Source: Spirochaetaceae bacterium
Lineage (GTDB): Bacteria; Spirochaetota; Spirochaetia; DSM-27196; PWMO01
Length of the DNA stretch: 7,154 nt
Direction: 5' to 3'
NCBI GenBank assembly: GCA_003558175.1
Contig: PWMO01000435.1
Coordinates: forward strand, 1 to 7,154
Positions 1 through 6,950 of this stretch are shown in pieces. The position numbers and the translations under genes are program-made. Below the pieces are notes generated by a model that was given only the letters and a program-made list of their open reading frames with translations, made no database searches and was not told the DNA's origin. Each line of letters begins with the position of its first letter. Positions within the stretch are counted from its first letter, which is position 1.

Positions 1-2
1 AG

Positions 3-128
3 ACGGTTCGGAGCAACGGCCAGAAGATCGTCGAGAAGGCCGACACGATGACCACGCACCTGACGCGGGACATTGAATCGCTGGATCGCGAAGTCACAAC
101 GCTGAAACTGGAGAAGAACCATGGGTAA
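3..128 (+). CDS. 3' end of an unidentified protein with coiled-coil C-terminus (5' partial)
   Basis: This is the only + strand frame open from the window edge through the start of the next gene. It encodes 41 visible residues ending ...LKLEKNHG and stops at TAA 126-128. The other two forward frames hit stops at about 49 and 74. The segment is charged and helical-looking. Visible residues L20, I24, L27, V31 and L34 fall at alternating 4/3 spacing, as in a heptad coiled coil, so the C-terminus probably oligomerises or docks on a partner. No catalytic motif is visible and the family cannot be named. Its last 8 bases overlap the start of the DUF3223 gene (ATGGGTAA), which argues that it is the preceding member of the same operon and that the two are translationally coupled. 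Its identity would be the most informative missing piece for interpreting the cluster. Confidence 0.72.
   Translation, partial: TVRSNGQKIVEKADTMTTHLTRDIESLDREVTTLKLEKNHG
110..113 (+). promoter_or_regulatory. Ribosome-binding site for the DUF3223 gene
   Basis: GGAG lies 7 bases before the ATG at 121, inside the last codons of the upstream gene. It supports the 121 start and coupling to translation of the upstream gene. Confidence 0.65.
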
Positions 129-906
129 GCGCGTACCGATCGAACTCAACGGGGTGACTTACCCCACGAAAAAAGCCGCGGCAGAAGCAATCCGGAAAAT
201 CTTATATGGCCGTGAAAAATATTGCCCGTTGACCGGCGACGACCACGACCTGCTGCTGTCACTGCTGGCTCGACACATCGATTACGCTGAAAAAGCCGGT
301 GTTGGCATCTCGCACTTCGAAATCCGTGACAACAAGGTCAATGGCGGCACAACGACCGGGTTCTGGGTGGTTCGTACGGACGGTACAGCCGTGGACTTCT
401 CTTACCGCTGGGCGCTCGAGTCCCGGCACCGCACCCTTGTTGAAGATATCGCGGGCGCCGCGCGACACGCGATATACCCGTATCTGCACGAAGCCAAGCG
501 CGCACTGTTCGCCGAACAGTCGAACAACGACAACCTCATGCAATGCGAGGTGTCTGGTCGGTGGTGCGCCTTCGCCGAGATGCATGTCGATCACGCACCG
601 CCCACCATCTTCCAGTCGGTGCTGCATGCATGGATCGCGTCCGAGCGACTGAAGGGTAACGAGCCATCCACGGACTGGATACATCAGCATGGGGCTGACG
701 GCCTCGTGACCGAGTTCGCCACATCTGCCATCGCGAAAAGCTTTGTCGATTTCCATAACACCCTCACTGCCGCAACCCGTTCCCTGCGGCTGGTGGATGC
801 AGACCGGCACCGACGGCTGAAGGGGCAACATCGGCCGAAGGTGAAAGCACCGTTGGTCTTGAGTAGTGCGACCACCGGGGTCGTGCCCGCGATCAACAGG
901 GGTTGA
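121..906 (+). CDS. DUF3223 (DCL-family) protein with C-terminal HNH-like segment
   Basis: This 261-residue protein has two parts. Residues about 5-105 match what I recall of the DUF3223/DCL domain: a helical LLxxH...K.G.GI..F stretch (about 47-67), then FWVVRTDG (81-88) and DFSYRWAL (92-99). That domain is known from the plant DCL protein, involved in chloroplast rRNA maturation, and from the tail of plant RNA polymerase V. Its bacterial role is not established. The C-terminal half has C142, SG (145-146), HVDH (155-158) and PP (160-161), then FHN (211-213) and LR (222-223). This resembles an HNH/treble-clef nuclease core, with H157-D-H as the likely metal-binding motif. The usual zinc CxxC pairs and the late Asn are not evident, so catalysis is uncertain. 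The last 25 residues look disordered. No signal peptide or membrane segment is seen, so it is probably cytoplasmic. It overlaps the upstream gene by 8 bases and ends 4 bases before the nuclease gene, implying a shared function. The family call is from memory of the motif pattern. Confidence 0.8.
   Translation: MGKRVPIELNGVTYPTKKAAAEAIRKILYGREKYCPLTGDDHDLLLSLLARHIDYAEKAGVGISHFEIRDNKVNGGTTTGFWVVRTDGTAVDFSYRWALESRHRTLVEDIAGAARHAIYPYLHEAKRALFAEQSNNDNLMQCEVSGRWCAFAEMHVDHAPPTIFQSVLHAWIASERLKGNEPSTDWIHQHGADGLVTEFATSAIAKSFVDFHNTLTAATRSLRLVDADRHRRLKGQHRPKVKAPLVLSSATTGVVPAINRG
898..902 (+). promoter_or_regulatory. Ribosome-binding site deciding the AddB-like start
   Basis: AGGGG overlaps the last codons of the DUF3223 gene and sits 8 bases before ATG 911. 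No comparable site precedes the alternative in-frame GTG at 866, so 911 is the preferred start. Confidence 0.65.
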
Positions 907-910
907 AAAC

Positions 911-3613
911 ATGAAAATAATCACCGGCTTCGGCTACGACGGCCGGCACCCGCTCAAGGTGCCGCCAATGCTCAACACCTTGCTGTGCGGCGAGGACGGG
1001 CTGTTGCGCGAGCTCGAATTCCGTGCGGGGCTGGTCGAGCCCACACAGTCTTACGCAGCGCGCGTCGTGAGCTACATGAACGCACTAAAATCCGCAGACA
1101 CGGCGGCGCGCTTCTACCATGCGTCGTTCGCCACCGATCCGCTGGCCAGCGCTGAAACACTTCTGGCCTGGCGGGATTTTGCCATCGGACATGGTTGGCG
1201 GCCCGAACCCGGCGCCCGCTCCCCTGGGCGGCTCGGCGATCTGGCCGAGGTCGAGCCCTATGCCAAGGACCTCGCACCCTGTGCGGCGGAGCGAATTGGC
1301 CGCGTGGTTGGCGCAGCGAATACCATTGCCGCGGTCGTCGAAGAGATCGAGTTGCACGACGCGCGCAATTTGTGGGATACCCCCTACAGGCTGTTATTCA
1401 ATGCACTAGAGCAGGCAGGCGTCACGATCACCGAGGTACCGCGTGTGATCGCTCCCAATGCGGCGGCGCATACCGACTTGGGGAGACTGCAACGCCAGTT
1501 GATCGGCCAGGAGTCGCCTGGCAAGCCAATGACAGTCTCTGGCGACGGAACGCTGCGGTTGTATCAGTGCGCCGAAGCCCACACGGGTGCCAATTATGTG
1601 GGCACCCTGCTCGCCACTACGCCCGATCACCTGCTGATTGCCTGCGCCGAGCATTTTTTGCTGAACGATGCGCTGGTCGCGAACGGATTCGCCGATCCCG
1701 GGATGGGGGAACGTTCACATTGGCGCGCCCCCAGCCAAATGCTGCCGCTGGTCCTTCAATGCGCATGGTCGCCACCGGGCGCCGAGGCCCTATTGAAGTA
1801 CCTCACGTTGCCCGTAGGCCCGCACAAGCGCCTTCGCAGAGGACTTGCGCGCCGGTTCGGCGACCTCCCCGGTCACGACACTGCCGCTTGGAAACAGGCG
1901 ATTGATGACTACGTGGTCGCCCAAATCGATCAGGATCCGAAAATCGAGGAAGCCAACCTGCGCAGCAGCATCGAGAATTGGCTACCTGTTGGGATAGCTG
2001 GCGATGCCCAAGATATGGATCTCGGCATCGCCATCGAACTGGCCGATCAGGTGAAGTTGTACTGGCAACGGAGCTACGCCATTGATCCCGCATCCACCTA
2101 CGCAAAACATTACCTCGCGGCATTCGATGCGGCAGATGCCCTCGGCGAAGCGCTACGCGCCTGGGGACAACCACAAATCAACCGGGATGGCTTGAAACGA
2201 TTGCTGGATATCGCGAACGGCTCGGGTTCCTCGACGCACCGCCATATCCGCTCGGTTTCCGACCTCAATGCCACCGAATCCGCAGAAGCTGCGAGATTGT
2301 CGCCTTCTTCACCCGCAGATCTGGTCTGGTGGGGAATTGCGATCCAGCGGCAGGAGGAGCATCCCCCTTTCGATGCGATGGAGCTGTCGGCGATGCCGGA
2401 CTATCCGGACGGGGCAATGCTGACAGCCCGCCGGTCTGGTTCGCTGCAACGAGCAATGCAGGCCATTCTGCTCCCCAAGGAATCGGCCACGCTGATCACG
2501 CTCGATGAGTCGCCCGACCTGCTCCGCCTGCAACTGACGAGGCACCTTGGCGATGCCTGCTGGTCTTCCCTCGAACAAGACCTAATCGAAGGACGTCTCT
2601 CTGAAATCCCGGCACCCGTGGTGTCGGACCGCCCGCTGCCCACCGCGGCACGCTGGTGGAGCCTGGACAAGGCCATCAACTGTCCCAGAGACACCGAGTC
2701 CTACAGCGGTTTATCGGCACTCGCACTGAAACCGCACGAGTACTGCCTCAGGTATCCGGCTCGACTCACTCAAGGCGCAGCCGTGGACCTGCCCGTGGAC
2801 GCGCGTCTCAAAGGCAACCTTGCGCATCGCATCATTGAGTCTTGGTTCATGGCCAACCCGTGGAATGGCAGTGCCACCCCGCGCTCCCTTATCGAAACCT
2901 GGCTCAACGACCATATCGACGGATTCATCAAAGAGTTCGCGTTGCCGATGGCGGCGCCAGGCAAGAGGGCCGAGCGATTTGAGTTTCAGACGTTGCTCGG
3001 CCACGCGATCCACCGACTGCTGGAGCACCTCGCCGCCGCCAACGTCGCGAACGTACAGATCGAACGCCGGATTTCACGATCTCTCGGAGCCACCGAGATC
3101 GAGGGTTCTATCGACGTGCTGGGACAGCTCGATGACGGTCGCTGGGTCATCATCGACATGAAGTGGGCGAGCGAAAAACGCTACCTGGCTGAGCTCAAGG
3201 ACGGGGTGCATGTGCAGCTTGCCACTTACGCCCACTTGGCCGCCACCTTGACGCCAAACCAGGTCGCAGAGGTTGCCTATTTCATTCTCAGCTCGGGAAA
3301 CCTGCTGTGCACCGGCAATACGGTTTTTCCGACCGCCAGAGTCGCTGAACCCACCGATCCATCCAAGACCGCAGCACAGGTCTGGGAGGCCTTCATGAAG
3401 ACCACGGATTGGCGCTGCGCACAACTCTCCAAAGGCCGCGTGGAGGTGACCTATGGAGCCGTTCGGCCTGACGATGATTCAGAACCTCCCACCGACACCT
3501 TGCCAATCCTCTCTATGGAGGAAGAAGCGCGAAAGCAAGAACGAAATACCTGGGGCCGTACCTATAAGCGAGTCAACATCTGGCGCGTCCTGACCGGACA
3601 GATCGGGGAGTGA
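911..3613 (+). CDS. AddB-like PD-(D/E)XK nuclease protein, inactivated helicase fold
   Basis: This 900-residue protein is likely the nuclease/scanning subunit of an AddAB-like DNA end-processing complex. The C-terminal third (about 600-800) is a RecB-family PD-(D/E)XK nuclease with a complete motif set: H639 in GNLAHR, D735 in GSIDVL, D749-M-K751, and Q769...Y773. The N-terminal two thirds resemble the AddB/RecC fold: GLLRELE (30-36), LLAWRD...GW (84-97), and a segment about 220-310 like the inactivated SF1 helicase core. No Walker A motif is present; the N-terminus reads TGFGYDGRHP where a P-loop might sit. Only C612 precedes the nuclease and no CxxCx5C follows Y773, so the AddB-type 4Fe-4S cluster appears absent. 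True AddB is usually about 1,150 residues, so this is a short divergent relative. It lies 4 bases after the DUF3223 gene and 6 before the helicase gene. The start at 911 was chosen over GTG 866, which would overlap the previous gene by 41 bases without a ribosome-binding site. I give no gene symbol because this is not a canonical addB. Confidence 0.88.
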   Translation: MKIITGFGYDGRHPLKVPPMLNTLLCGEDGLLRELEFRAGLVEPTQSYAARVVSYMNALKSADTAARFYHASFATDPLASAETLLAWRDFAIGHGWRPEPGARSPGRLGDLAEVEPYAKDLAPCAAERIGRVVGAANTIAAVVEEIELHDARNLWDTPYRLLFNALEQAGVTITEVPRVIAPNAAAHTDLGRLQRQLIGQESPGKPMTVSGDGTLRLYQCAEAHTGANYVGTLLATTPDHLLIACAEHFLLNDALVANGFADPGMGERSHWRAPSQMLPLVLQCAWSPPGAEALLKYLTLPVGPHKRLRRGLARRFGDLPGHDTAAWKQAIDDYVVAQIDQDPKIEEANLRSSIENWLPVGIAGDAQDMDLGIAIELADQVKLYWQRSYAIDPASTYAKHYLAAFDAADALGEALRAWGQPQINRDGLKRLLDIANGSGSSTHRHIRSVSDLNATESAEAARLSPSSPADLVWWGIAIQRQEEHPPFDAMELSAMPDYPDGAMLTARRSGSLQRAMQAILLPKESATLITLDESPDLLRLQLTRHLGDACWSSLEQDLIEGRLSEIPAPVVSDRPLPTAARWWSLDKAINCPRDTESYSGLSALALKPHEYCLRYPARLTQGAAVDLPVDARLKGNLAHRIIESWFMANPWNGSATPRSLIETWLNDHIDGFIKEFALPMAAPGKRAERFEFQTLLGHAIHRLLEHLAAANVANVQIERRISRSLGATEIEGSIDVLGQLDDGRWVIIDMKWASEKRYLAELKDGVHVQLATYAHLAATLTPNQVAEVAYFILSSGNLLCTGNTVFPTARVAEPTDPSKTAAQVWEAFMKTTDWRCAQLSKGRVEVTYGAVRPDDDSEPPTDTLPILSMEEEARKQERNTWGRTYKRVNIWRVLTGQIGE
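3605..3610 (+). promoter_or_regulatory. Ribosome-binding site for the helicase-nuclease gene
   Basis: GGGGAG lies directly before the TGA of the AddB-like gene and 9 bases before ATG 3620. A second ATG at 3626 would be 15 bases away, so 3620 is the better start. The position implies coupled translation of the two large subunits. Confidence 0.7.
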
Positions 3614-3619
3614 ATCGAC

Positions 3620-6600
3620 ATGAACATGGTTTTCAATCACGCAAGCGCCGGATCCGGCAAGACTCACAGTATCGAGATGGAGATCGCTGATCGGTTGGCG
3701 AAAAACCAAATCGCCCCCAAGAATCTCATGGTGGTGACCTTCACCGTGAAGGCTGCGGACGAGTTGGTAAGCCGCATCAGCGGGCGCCTGCTGAGACAGG
3801 GTTTGACCGAATCCGCCATCGGACTTTCTGATGCCCGGATCGGCACTGTGCACAGCGTGTGCGGCAAGTTGCTTTCCGAGTTTGCGTTTGAACTCGGCTT
3901 ATCGCCAACCCAACGCGTTATAGACGTTGCGGACAAAAACGCTTTGCTCGCCGAAGCTCTGGACGAGAGCTTAAGTGCACAGGAAACCATCGAGCTCAAT
4001 CACCTTGCACAGAAGCTGAGCATCGAGTCTTGGTCAACTGAGATCCTTGGTATTGTCGAAGCCGCTCGCCTGAATGGCATTGACAATGGCAAACTGGCTC
4101 AGGCGGCGACTGAATCTATCAATGACCTATTGCGGAACTGCCCACCTCGCAATTCGGCCATCACTCTCGCCGGATTAAAAGCCGAACTGAAGACTGCGCT
4201 CAGTGCTGCGCAGGCTTTCGTTGGGCCTACGAAAGGACTTCTCGGATCGCTGGACACCATCGCACGCATACTGAGCCAGCGCACGATCACTTGGGAAAAC
4301 TGGGTCCAGATCCAGAAGCTCAAAGCGGGCAAGAAGGAGGAACACCTTCTAGCGGACGTCAAAACCTATGCGTCACGAGTACTGGCCAATCCGGAATTCC
4401 AATCGGACGTAGCCGCGTTCATCACCAAACTGTTCAGTGCGGCGCAGACAGCCATGCAGCGGTTCGCAGAGCTCAAGGCGCAGCGCGGTCTCGTGGACTT
4501 CGTCGACCAAGAAGTCTTGGCGTTGAATGCGTTGGGTCGTCCAATAGTTCGTCGCCGCATCGAGGAGCAATTGAAATTTCTCGTGGTTGATGAGTTTCAG
4601 GATACCAGCCCTATCCAGCTTGCACTGTTCGAGAAACTCGCGACCCTCGCCGACGACGTCTTGTTCGTCGGCGACACCAAACAGTCCATTTACGGTTTCC
4701 GCGGCGCCGACCCGAAGCTCGCATTCGACGTCATAGAGCACGTCAAGAATGGCGGAGGCACCCTGCAAAATCTGGGTAAGTCATGGCGGTCGCGCGGTGG
4801 CCTAGTCCACCTGTGCAATGAGATTTTCGCACCAGCGTTCTCGCACCTCATGGGTCGAGACCAAGTTGAGCTCGCCCCGCAAGCCAACTACACCCTCCCA
4901 ACGCCGGAGCTGGCATGGTGGAAACTCAACGGCAGCAATCAGGATAAACGCGCCAGTGCCCTGGCTGCGGGTGTCCAAAAGATTCACGAGAATCGTACAC
5001 AGATATGGGACAAGCGCGCCAAGGTTGCGCGCCATGCCGAGTGGCGGGACATCGCTGTGCTGTGCAGGGCCAACGACGAACTTCCGAGGGTTGCAAGCTT
5101 CTTGGTGAAACGCGGCGTGCCGGTTGCCCTTTCGCGCATCGGTCTGTTGGAGACACCGGAGGTCACACTGGCACTGGCGTGCTTGCGCCGGCTGGCGGAT
5201 CCGAGCGACTCCCTTGCAGCGGCTGAAATCATCTCCATTGCCAGGGGGGCGAATGCCGAATCGTGGCTTGCCGACCGGATCAGTGCCGTCGAGAACGGCG
5301 CAGGGCATGACTGGACCAACCAAGCCGACCCAATACTCGCCCGGCTGTCTGAAGCGCGACAGGATATCGGCATACTCAGTCCTTCTGAAGCTTTGTCATT
5401 GGCAATCCAGGTTTCCGACTTGCACCGGGTGGTACTCGGCTGGCAAGAGTCAAGGCGCTTGACCGAGCACAGGCTCGCCAACCTGCAACAGCTCAAGGCG
5501 TTGGCAGACAAGTACGGTGACCATTGCAGTTCACACCACCTCGCAGGCACGGTAACCGGGTTCCTGCTCTGGCTGCGTATGCTCGAGGGCGACCTGCTGG
5601 ACCAGCAAGCCGACAATCCCGGCGATGCCGTCTATATCGGAACCTACCACAGCGCCAAAGGTTTGGAATGGCCCATCGTCATCTGCAACAGCTTGAACAG
5701 CGGTCTCAAGGTATCCTTGTTTGGCGTAAGCATCCGCACCGCAAATTGCCCTTTTGATTGGAACAACCCTTTGGCTGGGCGCAGCGTGCGCTACTGGCCC
5801 AACCCCTTCCCCAAGCAGAAAGGCAACGATCCACTGTCGTCGGCAGTGCAGCAGACCCAGGACTGGTCAGATGCCGACGAACAAGCTCGAAACGAAGGTA
5901 TCCAGTTGTTGTATGTGGGCATGACGCGCGCCCGCGATCAGTTGATTCTTACTCAGGAGGGCGACAATCCGGTAGGCACGTGGCTGTCGCTGCTGGCATC
6001 CGACTTGTTCCCTGTATCCGGAGGCCCACTCACCCTCAGCAATGGTGAGACGTTATCGACGGCACTGGAGGAGCTCGACGAAGACATCCTTGTATCTGGC
6101 TCGACAACCGCGAGAACACGCCACTGGCTACCCGCAACGAGCGGAAAAGCCTCGGCCAAGCTGCCATTCCTGCGCCCGCCGTCTTCTGAAGAGCCGATTT
6201 CAATGGCCGCAACAGCGGTACGGCACGATTTTGGGGTCAGGCTCGATATAGGTGGGTCGACTGACATGGAACAGTTGGGGACGGCGATACACCATTGCTT
6301 GGCAGTATTCCTCTCCAGCACAAGCGTGGGCACTGACGAGATCCAGGCGATCTTGTCACAGTATCCATCTGTTCTTGCGGGTCCCGAAGATCTACGCGCG
6401 ATGGGCGAACGGCTAGCAACATGGCTCGCGGATGAGTACCCGGGTGCGCGGGTCCATACCGAGTTGCCGTTTTCTCGGGAATTGCCGAACGGGCAGTTGC
6501 AGAGTGGCAAGATCGATCTTGCTCTTGAAATGCCCGAGAGTTGGACCATCGTGGATCACAAATCGAATCCGCAGCCGAGGTCCACATGGGAGGTCCTCGC

Positions 6601-6724
6601 CAAAGCGTATAGCGGTCAGCTCGCGGCATACAAAGAGGCGGTCGAAGCAATCAGCGGCAAGCCTGTCGCTGAAACGCTGATTCATTTCACCACCGGCGGC
6701 GGACTCGTGAACGTACGGGTTTAA
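3620..6724 (+). CDS. AddA/UvrD-like SF1 helicase with C-terminal PD-(D/E)XK nuclease
   Basis: This 1034-residue protein is the likely motor of the complex: ATP-driven DNA translocation/unwinding plus a second nuclease. Helicase motifs appear in order: Walker A ASAGSGKT (8-15), motif Ia VVTFTVKAADEL (38-49), IGTVHS (74-79), Walker B DEFQD (324-328), motif III GDTKQSIYGFRG (351-362), SWRS (388-391), motif V TYHSAKGLEW (675-684) and motif VI YVGMTRARD (765-773). All key residues (K14, D324, E325, Q355, R361, R770) are present, so the ATPase should be active. The C-terminal nuclease has H891 in GTAIHH, D966 in GKIDL, D979-H-K981, and Q1000...Y1004, also intact. The layout is that of AddA and RecB, but it is somewhat shorter than typical AddA (about 1,200) and diverged. 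The AddB-like partner is encoded 6 bases upstream, in the usual addB-addA order. No RecD-like third subunit is seen in the window. An alternative is a stand-alone defence helicase-nuclease, but pairing with the upstream nuclease is more likely. Confidence 0.93.
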   Translation: MNMVFNHASAGSGKTHSIEMEIADRLAKNQIAPKNLMVVTFTVKAADELVSRISGRLLRQGLTESAIGLSDARIGTVHSVCGKLLSEFAFELGLSPTQRVIDVADKNALLAEALDESLSAQETIELNHLAQKLSIESWSTEILGIVEAARLNGIDNGKLAQAATESINDLLRNCPPRNSAITLAGLKAELKTALSAAQAFVGPTKGLLGSLDTIARILSQRTITWENWVQIQKLKAGKKEEHLLADVKTYASRVLANPEFQSDVAAFITKLFSAAQTAMQRFAELKAQRGLVDFVDQEVLALNALGRPIVRRRIEEQLKFLVVDEFQDTSPIQLALFEKLATLADDVLFVGDTKQSIYGFRGADPKLAFDVIEHVKNGGGTLQNLGKSWRSRGGLVHLCNEIFAPAFSHLMGRDQVELAPQANYTLPTPELAWWKLNGSNQDKRASALAAGVQKIHENRTQIWDKRAKVARHAEWRDIAVLCRANDELPRVASFLVKRGVPVALSRIGLLETPEVTLALACLRRLADPSDSLAAAEIISIARGANAESWLADRISAVENGAGHDWTNQADPILARLSEARQDIGILSPSEALSLAIQVSDLHRVVLGWQESRRLTEHRLANLQQLKALADKYGDHCSSHHLAGTVTGFLLWLRMLEGDLLDQQADNPGDAVYIGTYHSAKGLEWPIVICNSLNSGLKVSLFGVSIRTANCPFDWNNPLAGRSVRYWPNPFPKQKGNDPLSSAVQQTQDWSDADEQARNEGIQLLYVGMTRARDQLILTQEGDNPVGTWLSLLASDLFPVSGGPLTLSNGETLSTALEELDEDILVSGSTTARTRHWLPATSGKASAKLPFLRPPSSEEPISMAATAVRHDFGVRLDIGGSTDMEQLGTAIHHCLAVFLSSTSVGTDEIQAILSQYPSVLAGPEDLRAMGERLATWLADEYPGARVHTELPFSRELPNGQLQSGKIDLALEMPESWTIVDHKSNPQPRSTWEVLAKAYSGQLAAYKEAVEAISGKPVAETLIHFTTGGGLVNVRV

Positions 6725-6850
6725 TCTTGCCACTTGTCCCCGCTCGTAGACTCTAAATCGTCTTCTCTGGGATGTAGTAATCGGAAACATCAATATGGTG
6801 GCGAAAATCAGCGGACTAAAGATTCTGGGCGATTGTTGCGCGACTTTTCG

Positions 6851-6888
6851 GCCGGCGCGCACAGGCTCACTCTCTGTGAGCCACCGGC
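6851..6888. repeat. Hairpin-forming inverted repeat in the intergenic gap
   Basis: GGCTCAC (6864-6870) and GTGAGCC (6876-6882) form a perfect 7-bp stem around a TCTCT loop. An outer GCCGG (6851-6855) pairs with CCGGC (6884-6888) across an asymmetric internal loop of 8 and 1 bases. No T-run follows on either strand, so it is not a standard intrinsic terminator. It could be a weak terminator, a regulator-binding dyad, or a 5' leader structure of the downstream gene. Confidence 0.6.
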
Positions 6889-6941
6889 GGGGATATGCTG
6901 GTAGACCCATTCCGGCTACGGGAACACCGGAAGTCACAAGC

Positions 6942-6946
6942 GGGAG
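6942..6946 (+). promoter_or_regulatory. Ribosome-binding site for the ADP-ribosylglycohydrolase gene
   Basis: GGGAG ends 4 bases before ATG 6951. The spacing is slightly short, but this is the best site in the gap and it supports 6951 over the in-frame ATG at 6795, which has only a weak GGAAA upstream. Confidence 0.5.
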
Positions 6947-6950
6947 CACC

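Larger units (their letters stand above)
6725..6950 (+). other. Non-coding gap between operon and ADP-ribosylglycohydrolase gene
   Basis: These 226 bases separate the operon from the next gene. Apart from the hairpin listed separately I see little structure. There is a weak 4-bp AGAC/GTCT stem at 6748-6763 that is not a convincing terminator. A TATGCT at 6894-6899 resembles a -10 box, but no good -35 sits 16-18 bases upstream. The downstream frame is open from 6750 and an in-frame ATG lies at 6795, so part of the gap could in principle be an N-terminal extension of the next gene; its composition does not look protein-like. No tRNA or insertion-sequence end was recognised. Confidence 0.6.

Noticed and set aside
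866..910. GTG start at 866 for the AddB-like protein, adding 15 residues
   Set aside because: It would overlap the DUF3223 gene by 41 bases and has no ribosome-binding site, whereas ATG 911 has AGGGG at good spacing.
259..924. Minus-strand open frame of 221 codons opposite the DUF3223 gene
   Set aside because: It is antisense to a gene with recognisable domain motifs, shows no family motif, and is a common artefact of GC-rich DNA.
1195..1905. Plus-strand open frame of 236 codons inside the AddB-like gene
   Set aside because: Its Arg/Ala/Pro-rich low-quality translation is typical of a shifted frame, and it lies wholly within a well-supported gene.
4802..5616. Overlapping minus-strand open frames (173 and 210 codons) opposite the helicase gene
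   Set aside because: No motifs, Ser/Arg-rich composition, and the sense strand carries a continuous helicase reading frame.
911..6724. Calling the pair canonical addB and addA (or rexB/rexA)
   Set aside because: Both are shorter than the housekeeping proteins, the AddB-like subunit lacks the P-loop and Fe-S cysteines, and the operon partners are unusual, so a divergent branch is the safer call.
6748..6763. AGAC/GTCT stem shortly after the helicase stop as a terminator
   Set aside because: The stem is only 4 bp with an 8-base loop and no T-run follows.
6745..6766. AGACTCTAAATC looks like a tRNA anticodon arm with a CUA anticodon
   Set aside because: The flanking stem is only 4 bp, and no GGTTCGA-type T-arm or acceptor stem is nearby, so it is most likely chance.
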